NCBI GenBank assembly: GCA_003615045.1
Contig: ML014127.1
Span: 1-64,000 of the forward strand
Direction of reading: 5' to 3'
Length of the DNA: 64,000 nt
Origin: Caulochytrium protostelioides
Lineage: Eukaryota > Chytridiomycota > Caulochytriomycetes > Caulochytriales > Caulochytriaceae
Below are positions 19,167 to 29,163 of this stretch, in pieces (the first letter of the stretch is position 1; each line of letters starts with the position of its first letter). The notes under the pieces are model-generated. The model saw nothing but the letters and a program-made list of their open reading frames with translations, was not told where the DNA came from and did not search any database. Position numbers and translations under genes: made by a program.

Positions 19167-20774
19167 ATGACGGCCGACAAGTCGCTCAAGACGGACGTGT
19201 CCGAGCTCTTCGACACGATCCTGATCCTAGACTTCGGTTCGCAGTACACGCACCTGATTGCGCGTCGCATCCGCGAGTTCGGCGTATACTGCGAGCTGTT
19301 CGCGTGCAACATCAAGCTCTCTGACCTGCACTTCAAGCCGAAGGGCGTGATCCTGTCCGGCGGCCCGAACTCGGTCTACGATGCCGATTCGCCGCACCCG
19401 GACCCCGCCATCTGGGAGCTCGGCGTGCCGATTCTGGGCATCTGCTACGGTCTGCAGGAGATCGCGTGGCACCACGGCGGCAAGGTCGACCCGTCGGACA
19501 AGGCTGAGTATGGCCAGGCCAAGATCACGATCAACCCCGACTACGAGAGCCAGCTGCTGAAGGGCATTGACGACTTTACGATGTGGATGAGCCACGGCGA
19601 CCAGCTGTCGTCGCTGCCCGCTTCGTTTAAGGTGACGGCGACGACGCCGACGGCGCCGTTTGCCGCCATTGAGGACCACGAGCGTCAGCTCTACGGCTGC
19701 CAGTTCCACCCGGAGGTGACGCACTCCAAGCAGGGCCACCGCCTGCTCAAGAACTTCACTGTCGACATCTGCCAGGCCTCGACGAACTGGTCGATGAAGT
19801 CGTTCATTGAGACCGAGATCGAGCGCATCCGCAACACGGTGGGCCCGCACGACCAGGTGATTGGCGCCGTCTCGGGCGGCGTCGACTCGACGGTCGCGGC
19901 GAAGCTCATGTCCGAGGCAATTGGCGACCGCTTCCACGCTATTCTCGTCGACAACGGCGTGATGCGCATGGACGAGTGCAAGAACGTTGAGAAGATCCTG
20001 ACCCAGCACCTCAAGATCAACCTGACCGTCGTCGACGCGTCCGAGCAGTTCCTCGGGCGCCTTGCGGGCGTCACCGACCCCGAGAAGAAGCGTAAGATCA
20101 TCGGCAACACCTTTATTGAGGTCTTTGAGGCTGAGGCCGAGCGCCTCGAGAAGAAGTTCGAAAACGTCGCCGGCGCCGGCAAGTTCAAGTACCTGCTCCA
20201 GGGCACGCTGTACCCGGACGTGATCGAGTCCATCTCGTTCAAGGGCCCCTCCGCGACGATCAAGACCCACCACAACGTCGGCGGTCTGCTCGAGAACATG
20301 AAGCTCGACCTCATCGAGCCGCTCCGCGAGCTCTTCAAGGATGAGGTTCGCGCGCTCGGCTCGGTCATGGGCATCGATGACGAGCTCATCTGGCGCCACC
20401 CCTTCCCGGGCCCCGGCATCGCGATCCGCATTCTCGGCGAAGTCACTCGCTCCCAGGTCGAAATCGTCCAGCGCGCGGACAAGATCTACATTGAGGAGAT
20501 CAAGAAGGCCGGCCTCTACCGTAAGATCTCGCAGGCCTACGCGGCGCTGCTGCCGGTTCGCGCCGTCGGCGTCATGGGCGACAACCGCACCTACGAGCAG
20601 GTCATTGCTCTCCGCGCCGTCGAGACCACCGACTTTATGACTGCGGACTGGTTCGAGTTCCCCTACGACATCCTCAAGCACATCTCCTCCCGCATCATCA
20701 ACGAAGTCCCCGGCTGCAACCGCGTCGTCTACGATGTCAGCTCCAAGCCTCCGGCGACCATCGAATGGGAGTAA
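19167..20774 (+). CDS. GUA1: GMP synthase (glutamine-hydrolysing)
   Basis: The 535-residue protein has the full two-domain layout of GMP synthase, which converts XMP to GMP with ATP and glutamine in the last step of guanine nucleotide synthesis. The glutamine amidotransferase domain (about 15-210) carries the nucleophile Cys93 in GICYGLQE and the [10 protein letters not shown] His/Glu pair. The ATP pyrophosphatase domain has the PP-loop SGGVDS at 236-241. The C-terminal dimerisation domain ends in [18 protein letters not shown], the expected extreme C-terminus. Length agrees with fungal homologues (about 525-545). The chosen ATG has a perfect GCCACCATGA context; the frame is open upstream, but that part is not conserved. 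Codon use is strongly biased to C/G-ending codons, as expected for a well-expressed gene. Confidence 0.97.
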   Translation: MTADKSLKTDVSELFDTILILDFGSQYTHLIARRIREFGVYCELFACNIKLSDLHFKPKGVILSGGPNSVYDADSPHPDPAIWELGVPILGICYGLQEIAWHHGGKVDPSDKAEYGQAKITINPDYESQLLKGIDDFTMWMSHGDQLSSLPASFKVTATTPTAPFAAIEDHERQLYGCQFHPEVTHSKQGHRLLKNFTVDICQASTNWSMKSFIETEIERIRNTVGPHDQVIGAVSGGVDSTVAAKLMSEAIGDRFHAILVDNGVMRMDECKNVEKILTQHLKINLTVVDASEQFLGRLAGVTDPEKKRKIIGNTFIEVFEAEAERLEKKFENVAGAGKFKYLLQGTLYPDVIESISFKGPSATIKTHHNVGGLLENMKLDLIEPLRELFKDEVRALGSVMGIDDELIWRHPFPGPGIAIRILGEVTRSQVEIVQRADKIYIEEIKKAGLYRKISQAYAALLPVRAVGVMGDNRTYEQVIALRAVETTDFMTADWFEFPYDILKHISSRIINEVPGCNRVVYDVSSKPPATIEWE

Positions 20775-21052
20775 GTGTCAATGGGATTCCTTGGGCCCCA
20801 TCGCGGGCCGTCTCTCCCCTTCCCTTCCCCTCTATGCTAAGTTATCATATATTTTTTTTTTAACTGCTCGTGTAGGCCCGTCCTTACTTAACGCACTCGT
20901 CATCGCCTCCATGGTTTCCCGAGGGATCCCTCATCGAGGCAGTAACGCATTTGGTTCATCTCCGGATGAGCTTCATGCTCTTTGCCAAGGGGTTCCTTGG
21001 ACTGATCTAGGCTGTCTCCCGGGGGGTGCTCGGTCTGATCGGGTCTGCCGAG

Positions 21053-22024
21053 CTAGGGGTTCTTGGCCCCTGGGGTCGCCGTGACAATCGGCACGGCGTC
21101 GGCCACCTTTCTCTTTCGCACGAAGTGGACGCACATGTTGGTCCCGTCGCTGTCGACGGTTCCCTTGAACGTGTGATCCTTGCCTTCCAGCTTGCGGAAC
21201 GCCAGGGTGGCCGCCCACCGCTCTGGCGGGGTCATGGCATGGAGGGTCTTCTTGTTGTTGGTCACCCCCTTGAGTTCCTTCAGCAGGTCATAGAGCACGC
21301 AGGTGTCGATCGTGATGAATTGGACACATCCCTGGGTCACCGGCACGACGTTGACGGCCGCTGACGGCTCCTCAGCGGCTTCCATGTATCGCTAGACGAG
21401 AACGGCTGGGCGCTTGTTTGTCCACCGCGATGCCCAACACGTGGCAAGGCCCCGCCGCCGTCTGCTCCATGACCGGCGACCGCTCCGCGGCGGGCAAGTC
21501 CCGACGCGGCTCCCACTCGCAAATCCGACGCTGCATCCAGAGTCGCTAGGGGTCCGTCAGGCCGCCTGGAAGATCCGCAGGTACTGCTTGACCCGCGCCT
21601 CGAAGCTTAGCTGGGAGTGGTTGCGCAGATTGGTCTCGTACTTGATGGCGCCAGCCGTATACATGTTGCTGTCGCCGAGGTGGCGCTGCGTGGGCAGTCT
21701 GGCGGTCAGCAGCCGGTGGTCCTGATAGAAGTCGCACACGTGAGGATCTGGCTTGGCGGTGCCCGCGACGCCCATCATGTGCTGCCGATAGAAGGTCGTG
21801 CATGTCAGGTCAGGCAGCGGCGCATCCACGACGTCCTCGACGCCGTAGAAGCATTGCTTCAGCAGGCTGGACAACGCGATGCTGGCGATGTGGTAGCGCT
21901 GAGAGAAGGCCTCCACACGCGCGCGAATAGCGTCTCGAACCTGGCGGTTGTCGTCACCTGGCAAGTACTTCAGCAGCGCAGCCTTGACCACCGTCTCCGT
22001 ATCGTCCTGGCGCTTCAGCTTCAC
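21053..22024 (-). pseudogene. Degenerate transposon ORF, tentatively Fanzor/TnpB-like
   Basis: Two collinear minus-strand segments look like pieces of one protein. The first (22024 to 21557, no ATG, opening after a TAG) includes LSSLLKQCFYGVEDVV, PDLTCTTFYRQHMM and YETNLRNHSQLSFEARVKQYLRIF. The second (21385 to 21053) includes CVQFITIDTCVLYDLL, a W-containing helix and FKGTVDSDGTNMCVHFVRKRK. From memory, this order (an N-x-x-N-H helix, then an 'ITID' strand, then a 'TDG-x-x-V' strand) is typical of a large group of eukaryotic mobile-element proteins that I associate with Fanzor/TnpB nucleases. The frame stops at TPGAKNP, where a RuvC-I Asp-Pro-Gly motif would be expected. Upstream of the TAG the frame continues open for about 45 codons. 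No catalytic domain or terminal repeats are seen, so it looks dead. The family assignment is unverified. Confidence 0.45.
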
Positions 22025-22192
22025 GGCACGGTCGGGTCGACGACGCTACACGGGGACGCTGACGACGCTGGTGCCGTCGGTGCTGGCGGGGCTACTGGTG
22101 TCGGCTTCCAGAGTGGCCTGGACGCGGTCGACCGACGCGGGATCAACGTGTCCGCCACCCTTTGTAATACAATATCCATTGATAAAATTAAA

Positions 22193-22855
22193 TCAAACCC
22201 AATGTGGATGGGGCAGATCCTCAAAGGGCGACGCGGTCAGCCGGGCTGATCGAACACGGGATACCGGGGTCCGATGTGTCTCGGGTGCTCTGCGCGGAAT
22301 CTCCCGCGCGCCTGACTCCCGCGTGTGACTTTCTTTTTCGGCATTCTTTTTCGGGACATTCGAACTAACCGGGTCAATCGGCGGATCTTCCGTGGCCTGG
22401 CCGTCGGGCCGAGATCCTTCCTGCTCGTCCACCCTGTTCCCGTTGAGTGACGGTTTACGAGACCAGTTCCTATTGGAGCCATCGTCAATGACGGTGGAAT
22501 CCTGATGCTGGTGGTGGTCGGGTATAACCATGAACTGTTGCTTCCACACAGGGTTTTCGGCATTGTCATAATAGGCGGCTAGGCCGGTTCCATCCTCGTC
22601 GAGGTGGAAGGGATTCTCCTCGGGTGTCGAGAACAGCCAAGTTCCAGTTGGGTCGGCGGGTGGCATTCCAGGGCTGATCGTCGACACGGCCGCCACGGGC
22701 AAGGCCATCCCCGCTGGAAAAAGCGCTGGTATCGGCCCTGGGACGGGGGAGTAAGGCGCGACAGCGGAGGGGACGACTGGGGCCGCCATGGCGCCGTGCG
22801 ACGCGGCGGCGGCAGCCAGCATCACGGCATGGCATAACCACGTGCTCGACCGCAT
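22193..22855 (-). CDS. Predicted secreted hypothetical protein, 220 residues
   Basis: The ATG at 22855 gives MRSSTWLCHAVMLAAAAASHGAMAAP, a convincing signal peptide with a likely cleavage site after AMA or just before it. The mature part begins Pro/Val/Ala-rich. It then has a central polar segment (TGTWLFSTPEENPFHLDEDGTG and YYDNAENPVWKQQFMVIPDHH) and ends in a charged Arg/Glu/Ser tail that looks disordered. It has no cysteines in the mature chain apart from possible errors, no membrane helix and no family I recognise. Base composition is lower in GC than the housekeeping genes. It lies just upstream (in transcription sense) of the degenerate transposon-like ORFs. Secretion is inferred from the N-terminus only. 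Confidence 0.5.
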   Translation of the reverse strand: MRSSTWLCHAVMLAAAAASHGAMAAPVVPSAVAPYSPVPGPIPALFPAGMALPVAAVSTISPGMPPADPTGTWLFSTPEENPFHLDEDGTGLAAYYDNAENPVWKQQFMVIPDHHQHQDSTVIDDGSNRNWSRKPSLNGNRVDEQEGSRPDGQATEDPPIDPVSSNVPKKNAEKESHTRESGAREIPRRAPETHRTPVSRVRSARLTASPFEDLPHPHWV

Positions 22856-24703
22856 GGCGGTGGCGGTGGTGGCGATGAGGTCGATGATGGAGAAGGGGCC
22901 AAGGCGTACTCAGCCAGGCGGCCCGAGCGCGTGTTAGCCGATGCGAAAAGCGATCGATCGACGACGACCAGAGACGGATGGTCAACGGTATCATGCGGAG
23001 GACCACGACGGCCGGTTCACCCTGCGACATGAGACAGCTATTCATGCATGGTCACCGCAATGCCTTTGACAGCAAGAATGACGGTATCATGGTTACATGG
23101 TATCCTGGTATCCTGGTATCATTGCCTCGGCAAGATGGCACACGGAGGCGATGGGCATCGCTGGCCTTGAGGCAAAGCAACGCTGGCAACGCGCGAAGCG
23201 CGACGGCCGGAGTGGCCGGAGCCTCCCGCACGCCCACCAGAAGCGTCGGCAATTTCGACATGCAGCGCGGTCTGACGGCGTATCCACTACGGCAGGCGAC
23301 GCGTGACTGTGGAAGAACGCCCGCGAGGTCCGTGGCTCCGATGCGCATAAGCATGTGAGGGGGGTCGACGCGCACCTGCAGGCAACACCCCTCTCCGAAG
23401 CCCTGGTTCCCCGCTGGTTTGGCTAGATGGGATAGCGCCTGCCTGTCATGGCGTGGCCAAGGAGCGCGATGGCGCGAGCGGAGGCGCAGCCACCGGTGGG
23501 ACCCGCGTTGTGGCCGCGTGCAGGGGTCGGTGCATGCCATAGGCGACGAATTCAGGAGCAGTGCCGAGGTGTCCGAGGTTCGCGCGAGACGTAAGGATTT
23601 GAAAAGCACCCCTTTTTCCTTTTTGCAAGATATTCCGCATGCAGTGCAGAAATCTTGACGCCCATGCTTCGCCACGAAGCACGAAGCACGCCGATTGCCA
23701 ACGCCTCCCGGGACTAGGGGTCAAGAGGAGACGCCTGAAGTGGCGTCGAGCCATTCCGCGTCGTGTGGAACGAGTGAGACGTCGTTCCCAATGCCTCTCA
23801 GTCTAGGAAACGGCCTGGCGCTTCTTCGGTGGAAAACACCTCGAAGCGGGTGTTGCTCGGCAAGCCAGACCTCGGGGGGGTTTGGCGGACCGGCGAATGG
23901 GGAGTTCGGCCCATCAGCCATTCAACCACATGCAAGAGACAACTGCGGGTCAGGCCCCGCAGAGCCCATGCTTGCAGCGATCTACGCTTGTGATAGCATG
24001 CGCGATCTTCTGACGGAGTTCAGGGAGGGAGAGAGTGCCCAAGAATGGGTCATCATTGCAAAATAACTCATCGTCTGTGCTGACTGAATGCCGCGCGGGG
24101 CCGCCGCGTGGGACCGTCACATGAGAAAGCCGCGTGCGCTCTTTGAAAGGCGCGCGCGCGCGTGCGCGCTTTGTCAACGATGATCCGGTATGCATTGACA
24201 CATGCTATCGCTGATGTGCGCCTGCAGCGCTCAGGCAGGTCCCCGCCTTCACCCCCATATAGAGCTTGACGGGGCGCCGGGCCATTCCGGCATCCATTGC
24301 CCCGACACACGTATGACGAGCCTGCCGCCCGGCTCATGTTTCATGGGTGCGCCGCCGTCTCCCCGTCATTCACCGTGGTTTGCGGGCGCGACCCCGCCGC
24401 ACGGCCGGGGCGGCCTCACGGCGGGATCCGAGGGCGCGGGGAGACGCAGGACCATCGCCGGAGAGCTGGGAGGCGAGAGCGGGGCGCGGCCACGAAGCAC
24501 CGCCGGTGTTCACGCGACGCTCGCGGCCGCTGCGCTCGTCCGTCCTGCGGATGAGATTCCATGGGCGGGATGCGACGCGGAGGCCGCGATCGTCCGTGGC
24601 CTGATCGGCGCATCAGGATTGGGTGTTGTGTGACGGCGAAGGCATCGGCGGACTGGCACCGCGCCCATGGCGCCCATGGCGCCCATGGCGCCCATGGCGC
24701 GGG

Positions 24704-24746
<43 letters not shown>

Positions 24747-25648
24747 AGGACGGCGCGAGGCGGGGCGCCGGGCCGTCGTCGAGCGTGGCGACGCCCGCGC
24801 TCACGATCGCCCTGCTGGAAGACCCGCTCGGGCCATTCCAACTCCGCCGCCGCCGATCGGCGCGTGAGCTCGACCGCCCAAGGGCGGCGGCTGGCTGCGG
24901 AGATAGCCCCGCCGGCGAGACGTCGGATCGCCTTGGGTGGCAGCTGCAAGCGCGCGTCGCGCTAGAGCCAGAAGCCCGCGTCGCGTCCGACGGCGCGGCA
25001 CACCAGCAGTACGCGCAACAGCGAGGAGAAACCCGCGGTGCAGCATCGTCGTTTGAGACGGGCGTCGTCGTCCGGCTCAGAGCCGCGTGCCGGGAGAGAG
25101 CCGCCCCCCACTCGTGGCGAAAAGAATGCGCGGGTTCTCCGCTCCGCCTGCTCCAGTCATCCCGAAGCAGTGCGGTTGGCACCTTCGCCTGGACGGGTCA
25201 TCCCCTGGTTGCCGATGGGGTTTGGCTGAATGGCCTGGACACGGGTCTCATGCAGGATGGCGACAACAGAAAAAATACCGGGGGGCCTATAAACAGGGCT
25301 GCTCTCGACGGCCCGTTCGTCTCCTGGGGATTAGGCGGGTGCCCGCATGACATGATGCCAAGTACGCCAATGACAGACCAACCGGCTTAGGGGGGTGTTG
25401 CATGCCACACCACCCTATATGCATGTCTCTCTCTATCTCTCCATGCGGCCTCTGATACTGATCACTGATACTGATACTCTCGCCGTCCTCCTGTTCCTCA
25501 CCGCCATCATGCACGAGCCATTAAAGCTTCCGCAGTACCGGGATGATCCCTCTGCAGAGGCTGGTCCCTCCGTTAAACCGCGTCCTGTCTCGTCTGCCCT
25601 GACCAAGGTTCGTTGCGGCGCATTGCCTAACTATGAGCCAAATTCGCG
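22856..25648. other. Long low-coding intergenic region
   Basis: About 2.8 kb with no convincing gene in any frame and a mosaic of moderate and high GC. It contains a TGGTATCC microsatellite (about 23097-23121), a CG/GC-alternating patch near 24150-24170, a 9-bp tandem array (24661-24700) and a GCC microsatellite (24703-24742). Confidence 0.5.
24661..24742. repeat. 9-bp tandem repeat GCGCCCATG followed by a GCC microsatellite
   Basis: Four perfect units (24661, 24670, 24679, 24688) and a partial fifth precede GGGGCC and about 13 GCC triplets to about 24742. The unit is related to the GGGCGCCGT array at 694-754 when read on the opposite strand. Confidence 0.9.
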
Positions 25649-26869
25649 ATGGGACACTCTGAATACTCACCCACACGCTTCCGCGTTCTGTCCGGTCTCG
25701 GTCGCTTGCTGTTCGTCCCCTGCCGGCTCATCCCTCCGCGTCCGTCTATCCCTTGGTGTCACGATCAGAGGAAGCGCCGTCGCACCGCCGTCTATGCGCT
25801 GTGCTTTCTTGCGTTGCTCTTTCGCACATCCGGCTTACATCATGCCTTCTCGACCGCATCGCGCAACGACCGGTCCACCGAGATCGACGAGACGTGGTAC
25901 GTGGATACCCGACTGAACCATGAGCGCCTGTCGTTCCGGTCTTCCACCAAGAACGCAGCCGATGCCTCCGCAGATGCCGCCGCAGACGCGCGTGCAGACC
26001 TGGCATCGTCGGCCGCGGCGGCGGGCGAGGCCGCCGCATCGACGCTCGAGATCCTGATGGCGCACGGTGACCCGTCGACGGCGGCGGCGGTCGCCGCCGC
26101 CCTGGACGACCAGGTGCCGCGGCCGTCGCGACGCCTCCTCTCGCCCGTCGCGTCCAAGGCCGAGCTCGAAGCCCTCCTGAAGGCGGAGTCGGACGACTCG
26201 CCGCTCCAGCGCACTATTGAAGCCGCGGAAGCTGCGGCCGAAGAAGCCGCGGCCGAGGAAGCCGCGGCCGAGGAAGCCGCGGCCGCGAGCGCAGTGGATG
26301 AGGCTGACGCGGCCCTGTTGATAGCGACCGACGCGTCGTCGCCGGTCGACCCGGCGCTCGTGTCGGCTGATGCATCGGCGGCGTCCGCGCCGCCGGCCGA
26401 CGCTGGCAAGGTTTCCGAATCCGACGGTACGGATGCAACGGTGGCGCCGCCCCCGGAGCACGCCGCGCTCGCGTCGGCGATCCAAGCGGCGCTCGACGGC
26501 CGTCCGCCGGCGCCGATGAGCGATGCCGCGGTGCCCAAAGAAGCGCCGCCCACCGGTGCTGCTCCAGACAGCCCTACGAGCGAGGGCGAGGCCGCCGTCC
26601 CTGCGACGGATGCCCCCGACAAGGCTGTGGCCGAGACGACTGTATCCGCACCGAATGATGCCAAGACGGTCGACGCCACGCAGAATGCCGCGGCTCAGCC
26701 GGCTGCGGCATCGGAACCGCTGGCCGTATCGCCGGGAGCGGGGTCCGCCGAAGCCGACCCGAACTTGCCGGCGATCGCCGAGTCGCTGCCCACCGGGCCG
26801 GCGCTCAGCCTGGAACCCACCATCTGGGACGAGGTGGGCGATGCTCCCTTCCTCCTGCCGAGTGCTTGA
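25649..26869 (+). CDS. Ala-rich hypothetical protein with one N-terminal membrane segment
   Basis: The 406-residue protein starts at the ATG at 25649. A basic N-terminus (RLIPPRPSIPWCHDQRKRRR) is followed by a hydrophobic helix at about residues 47-64 (TAVYALCFLALLFRTSGL), so a type II membrane topology or an uncleaved signal-anchor is plausible. A short globular-looking patch (STEIDETWYVDTRLNHERLSF) comes next. The other ~300 residues are Ala/Asp/Ser/Pro-rich, with an AAEE repeat coded by GAAGCCGCGGCC-type units at about 26218-26285. The C-terminus LEPTIWDEVGDAPFLLPS is less biased and could be a short binding motif. No known domain is visible. Long frames occur on the other strand, but they are Arg-rich. 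Confidence 0.5.
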   Translation: MGHSEYSPTRFRVLSGLGRLLFVPCRLIPPRPSIPWCHDQRKRRRTAVYALCFLALLFRTSGLHHAFSTASRNDRSTEIDETWYVDTRLNHERLSFRSSTKNAADASADAAADARADLASSAAAAGEAAASTLEILMAHGDPSTAAAVAAALDDQVPRPSRRLLSPVASKAELEALLKAESDDSPLQRTIEAAEAAAEEAAAEEAAAEEAAAASAVDEADAALLIATDASSPVDPALVSADASAASAPPADAGKVSESDGTDATVAPPPEHAALASAIQAALDGRPPAPMSDAAVPKEAPPTGAAPDSPTSEGEAAVPATDAPDKAVAETTVSAPNDAKTVDATQNAAAQPAAASEPLAVSPGAGSAEADPNLPAIAESLPTGPALSLEPTIWDEVGDAPFLLPSA

Positions 26870-27649
26870 TCTCGACAGGCTGACTTCAGTTGTTCGGTCT
26901 GAATGACGCGGACCTGTCACTATGAACGAGAGGTGCAGCGAGGGGTGATTTCGTCTGTTAAGTCTAAGCTCACGGTTCCAACTAAATTTGATTTCTCGCT
27001 GACCGGGGTCACGCGAGCGCTAGCCCCGAGCTCCAGTACAGGTGAATTTCGACCCGGTGAGATGCATCTCTTCGCCGGACCCCGGTGAGCGTCTGAAGAG
27101 GGTGGGGGTGGGGGTGAAGAGAACCACGCTCGCGGCACATGGTCGCGCTAAGGTATGTTCCTAAGGCACGGCGGTCAGGTGCCTGCCATCGGTGGTCATG
27201 GCAGCGCAAGCAGGACGACGCCTCTGTAGCATACGCCATGTCGTGTAAGGGAGGCAATGATATTTTCGGATGGGATGGATTGCCGGTGCGGCCTCCTCAC
27301 CCCTGCGAACGTGCCTCGCTCTCAAGGAATCAGCGGATCCTCACCTGGTCCCGGGCCTTTGAAGATTTCAGTAGGTTTCGTGGCACATGAGCGCTGTTTG
27401 TGGTTCTTGAAACATCGAGTCGCCGTCATTGGACCCCGGCGGCTTGCTTCAACAGCGTCTCTGCGCCGCGCAGCCGATTCCGTCACGATCACCTCATCTC
27501 CCGTAAGCGTGGAGGAAATCGTTGATTTCGCTTTGTGGTCCAAGCACCTCGCAGCGTGCTTCTTCGTGGCCGCTTGTTGCCGATCGACAACACGCCGCCC
27601 TAGCTGATTGCCACCCCTGTATCTGATTACGCTCGCAGTTGTCGGCACC
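26870..27649. other. Intergenic region
   Basis: Moderate GC, no gene recognised. A minus-strand frame at 27322-27651 starts within the palindromic CCATGG that also starts the next gene, but it shows no family resemblance. Confidence 0.5.
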
Positions 27650-28525
27650 ATGGAATCTATGGTTTGCTACGGCCGCGGCTACGTCCAGCCGTCCTTTGGC
27701 TATATCGATCCGTCCTGGCGCCATGAGGAAAGCGAGGACGAAGACGACGTGGAGGCCATGTCGGCAACGCTCGACGCCAGCGATCCTCACGATGCCGGAT
27801 GGCACGACGTCCAGCTGCTGTGCGGCCCACATCAGGACCGCTGGCCTCCGGCTTGTGACGGTTCGGCGAACGCGTTGCGTTCAGCCTGCGTCCAGCATGC
27901 CCATTCGACCGTATTTGAGGACACCCTTGAGCTACTGCACACGCTGCACGCGGAAGCGCGCGTGCTGCGCCACCCACGGCCCTCAACGGCCACCCCGCGC
28001 CCCGACGGCCCGGCCCTGCGGGACCTGTATGCGAAGCTCAACATCCTCATCGACGACACGTATGCGTATCACGCGCGCCGCATCGCGCTGACCCACGCCG
28101 TGCCCACCGGCATCGCCGGCCCGCTCGCCGCGCGGGCCAGCGCGCAGCTGCATCACGCTCCGCTTCTGCTGCGCCACGCGACGGACGCACCGGAGGCCGC
28201 GGGCGCCGCCGGCGCCGCCGGCCTGCCGATCGCGCTGCTGCCGACGCCGGCGGAACTCCGTCGGATCCCCCGGTCGCAATGGCGCACGGTGCTGGCGCTG
28301 CGGGTGCAGCGCGCACGGCTGGCGGCGGACGAGCGGGCGCTGATGGTGGCGCGGTGGCAGGCGTTCTGGGACCGCGTGCGGCCGCCGCGGGCGCACTGGT
28401 ATGCGGACGCGAGTCCGGCCTTCGGCCACGAGGCGTGGCGCACGCGCATCCTGGCGACCCACGAGGGCCACCAGCGGCTGGCAGAGATCGTGCGCCACGT
28501 GCTACTCCACATCGCCGCGATGTAA
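27650..28525 (+). CDS. Uncharacterised 291-residue protein
   Basis: The start at 27650 has the context GGCACCATGG; the frame is open 14 codons further upstream but without another ATG. The protein begins MESMVCYGRGYVQPSFGYIDPSW, then has an acidic Glu/Asp cluster, and then a mostly helical body with heptad-like Leu spacing (VFEDTLELLHTLHAEARVL and LRDLYAKLNILIDDTYAYH). Near the C-terminus it has an Arg/Ala/Trp-rich helix set (RSQWRTVLALRVQRARLAADERALMVARWQAFWDRV) and ends LAEIVRHVLLHIAAM. There is no signal peptide, membrane segment or catalytic motif. The gradual rise in GC and the preserved frame support a real gene. It shares its helical, Arg/Trp-rich style with the protein at 1880-4063, but I see no alignable homology. 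Function unknown. Confidence 0.55.
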   Translation: MESMVCYGRGYVQPSFGYIDPSWRHEESEDEDDVEAMSATLDASDPHDAGWHDVQLLCGPHQDRWPPACDGSANALRSACVQHAHSTVFEDTLELLHTLHAEARVLRHPRPSTATPRPDGPALRDLYAKLNILIDDTYAYHARRIALTHAVPTGIAGPLAARASAQLHHAPLLLRHATDAPEAAGAAGAAGLPIALLPTPAELRRIPRSQWRTVLALRVQRARLAADERALMVARWQAFWDRVRPPRAHWYADASPAFGHEAWRTRILATHEGHQRLAEIVRHVLLHIAAM

Positions 28526-29163
28526 TGGGTCGATCGACCGACTCCCGTGGCGTGCCCGCCAATTCGGGTCAGCATCTCCCCTCTCTCGGTGAGCTCGTCC
28601 GCTACAGCAGCCCCGATATCTGAGTTGGTGAGTGCTCAGCGATTGATGGACCTGCCGACCACCGGCGTCGGCCCTTCCCCGCGAGACGACCCGGCCCAGC
28701 GCAGCAAGCCGGACGGGCGTCGCCAATGCGAATGGGCAGGGACCGGAGGAAGGGAGGAGCGACCCGACCCGTCCTGGGGCGCGGAGTTGGAAGGGGGACG
28801 GCCCCCCTGGCTTAAGGAAGGCACGGCAGAGCCCCTTCCGTGCTATGATGGCTCGTGGTCAACCGTCCACCGCATCGCGCCATGTCATAGCGGAGAATGC
28901 GATGCCTGCGAGTGGTGCGGCTGGGTTTCCCGACTTTCGGCCATGGGTGTCGGGAGTGAGGGGGCCTTGATCCGCGTCCGTGATCCGAGCAATTCACGAA
29001 CATTGCGTCGAGGCTCTCCATACGCTTTCCAGCCCCTCTGCTCCGTGCCTGTCGCCTGGCTGCCGCCTCCAATCACACAGACAAAAAATAGAAAAAAAAC
29101 TCCGACACGTCCAACCATCAGCCGAATCGGTTTGGATCGGTATTCTCTGACCCAGACGGCAGA
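28526..29163. other. Intergenic region
   Basis: No gene seen. An A-rich patch (29080-29100) and moderate GC suggest untranslated and promoter sequence for the THUMP gene. Confidence 0.5.

Noticed and set aside
19227-20681. 484-codon open frame on minus, antisense to GMP synthase
   Set aside because: Pure codon-bias shadow with no conserved motif.
23052-23675. 207-codon minus-strand frame in the long intergenic region
   Set aside because: No recognisable motif, mixed composition and frame overlap with several others. It looks like a chance open frame.
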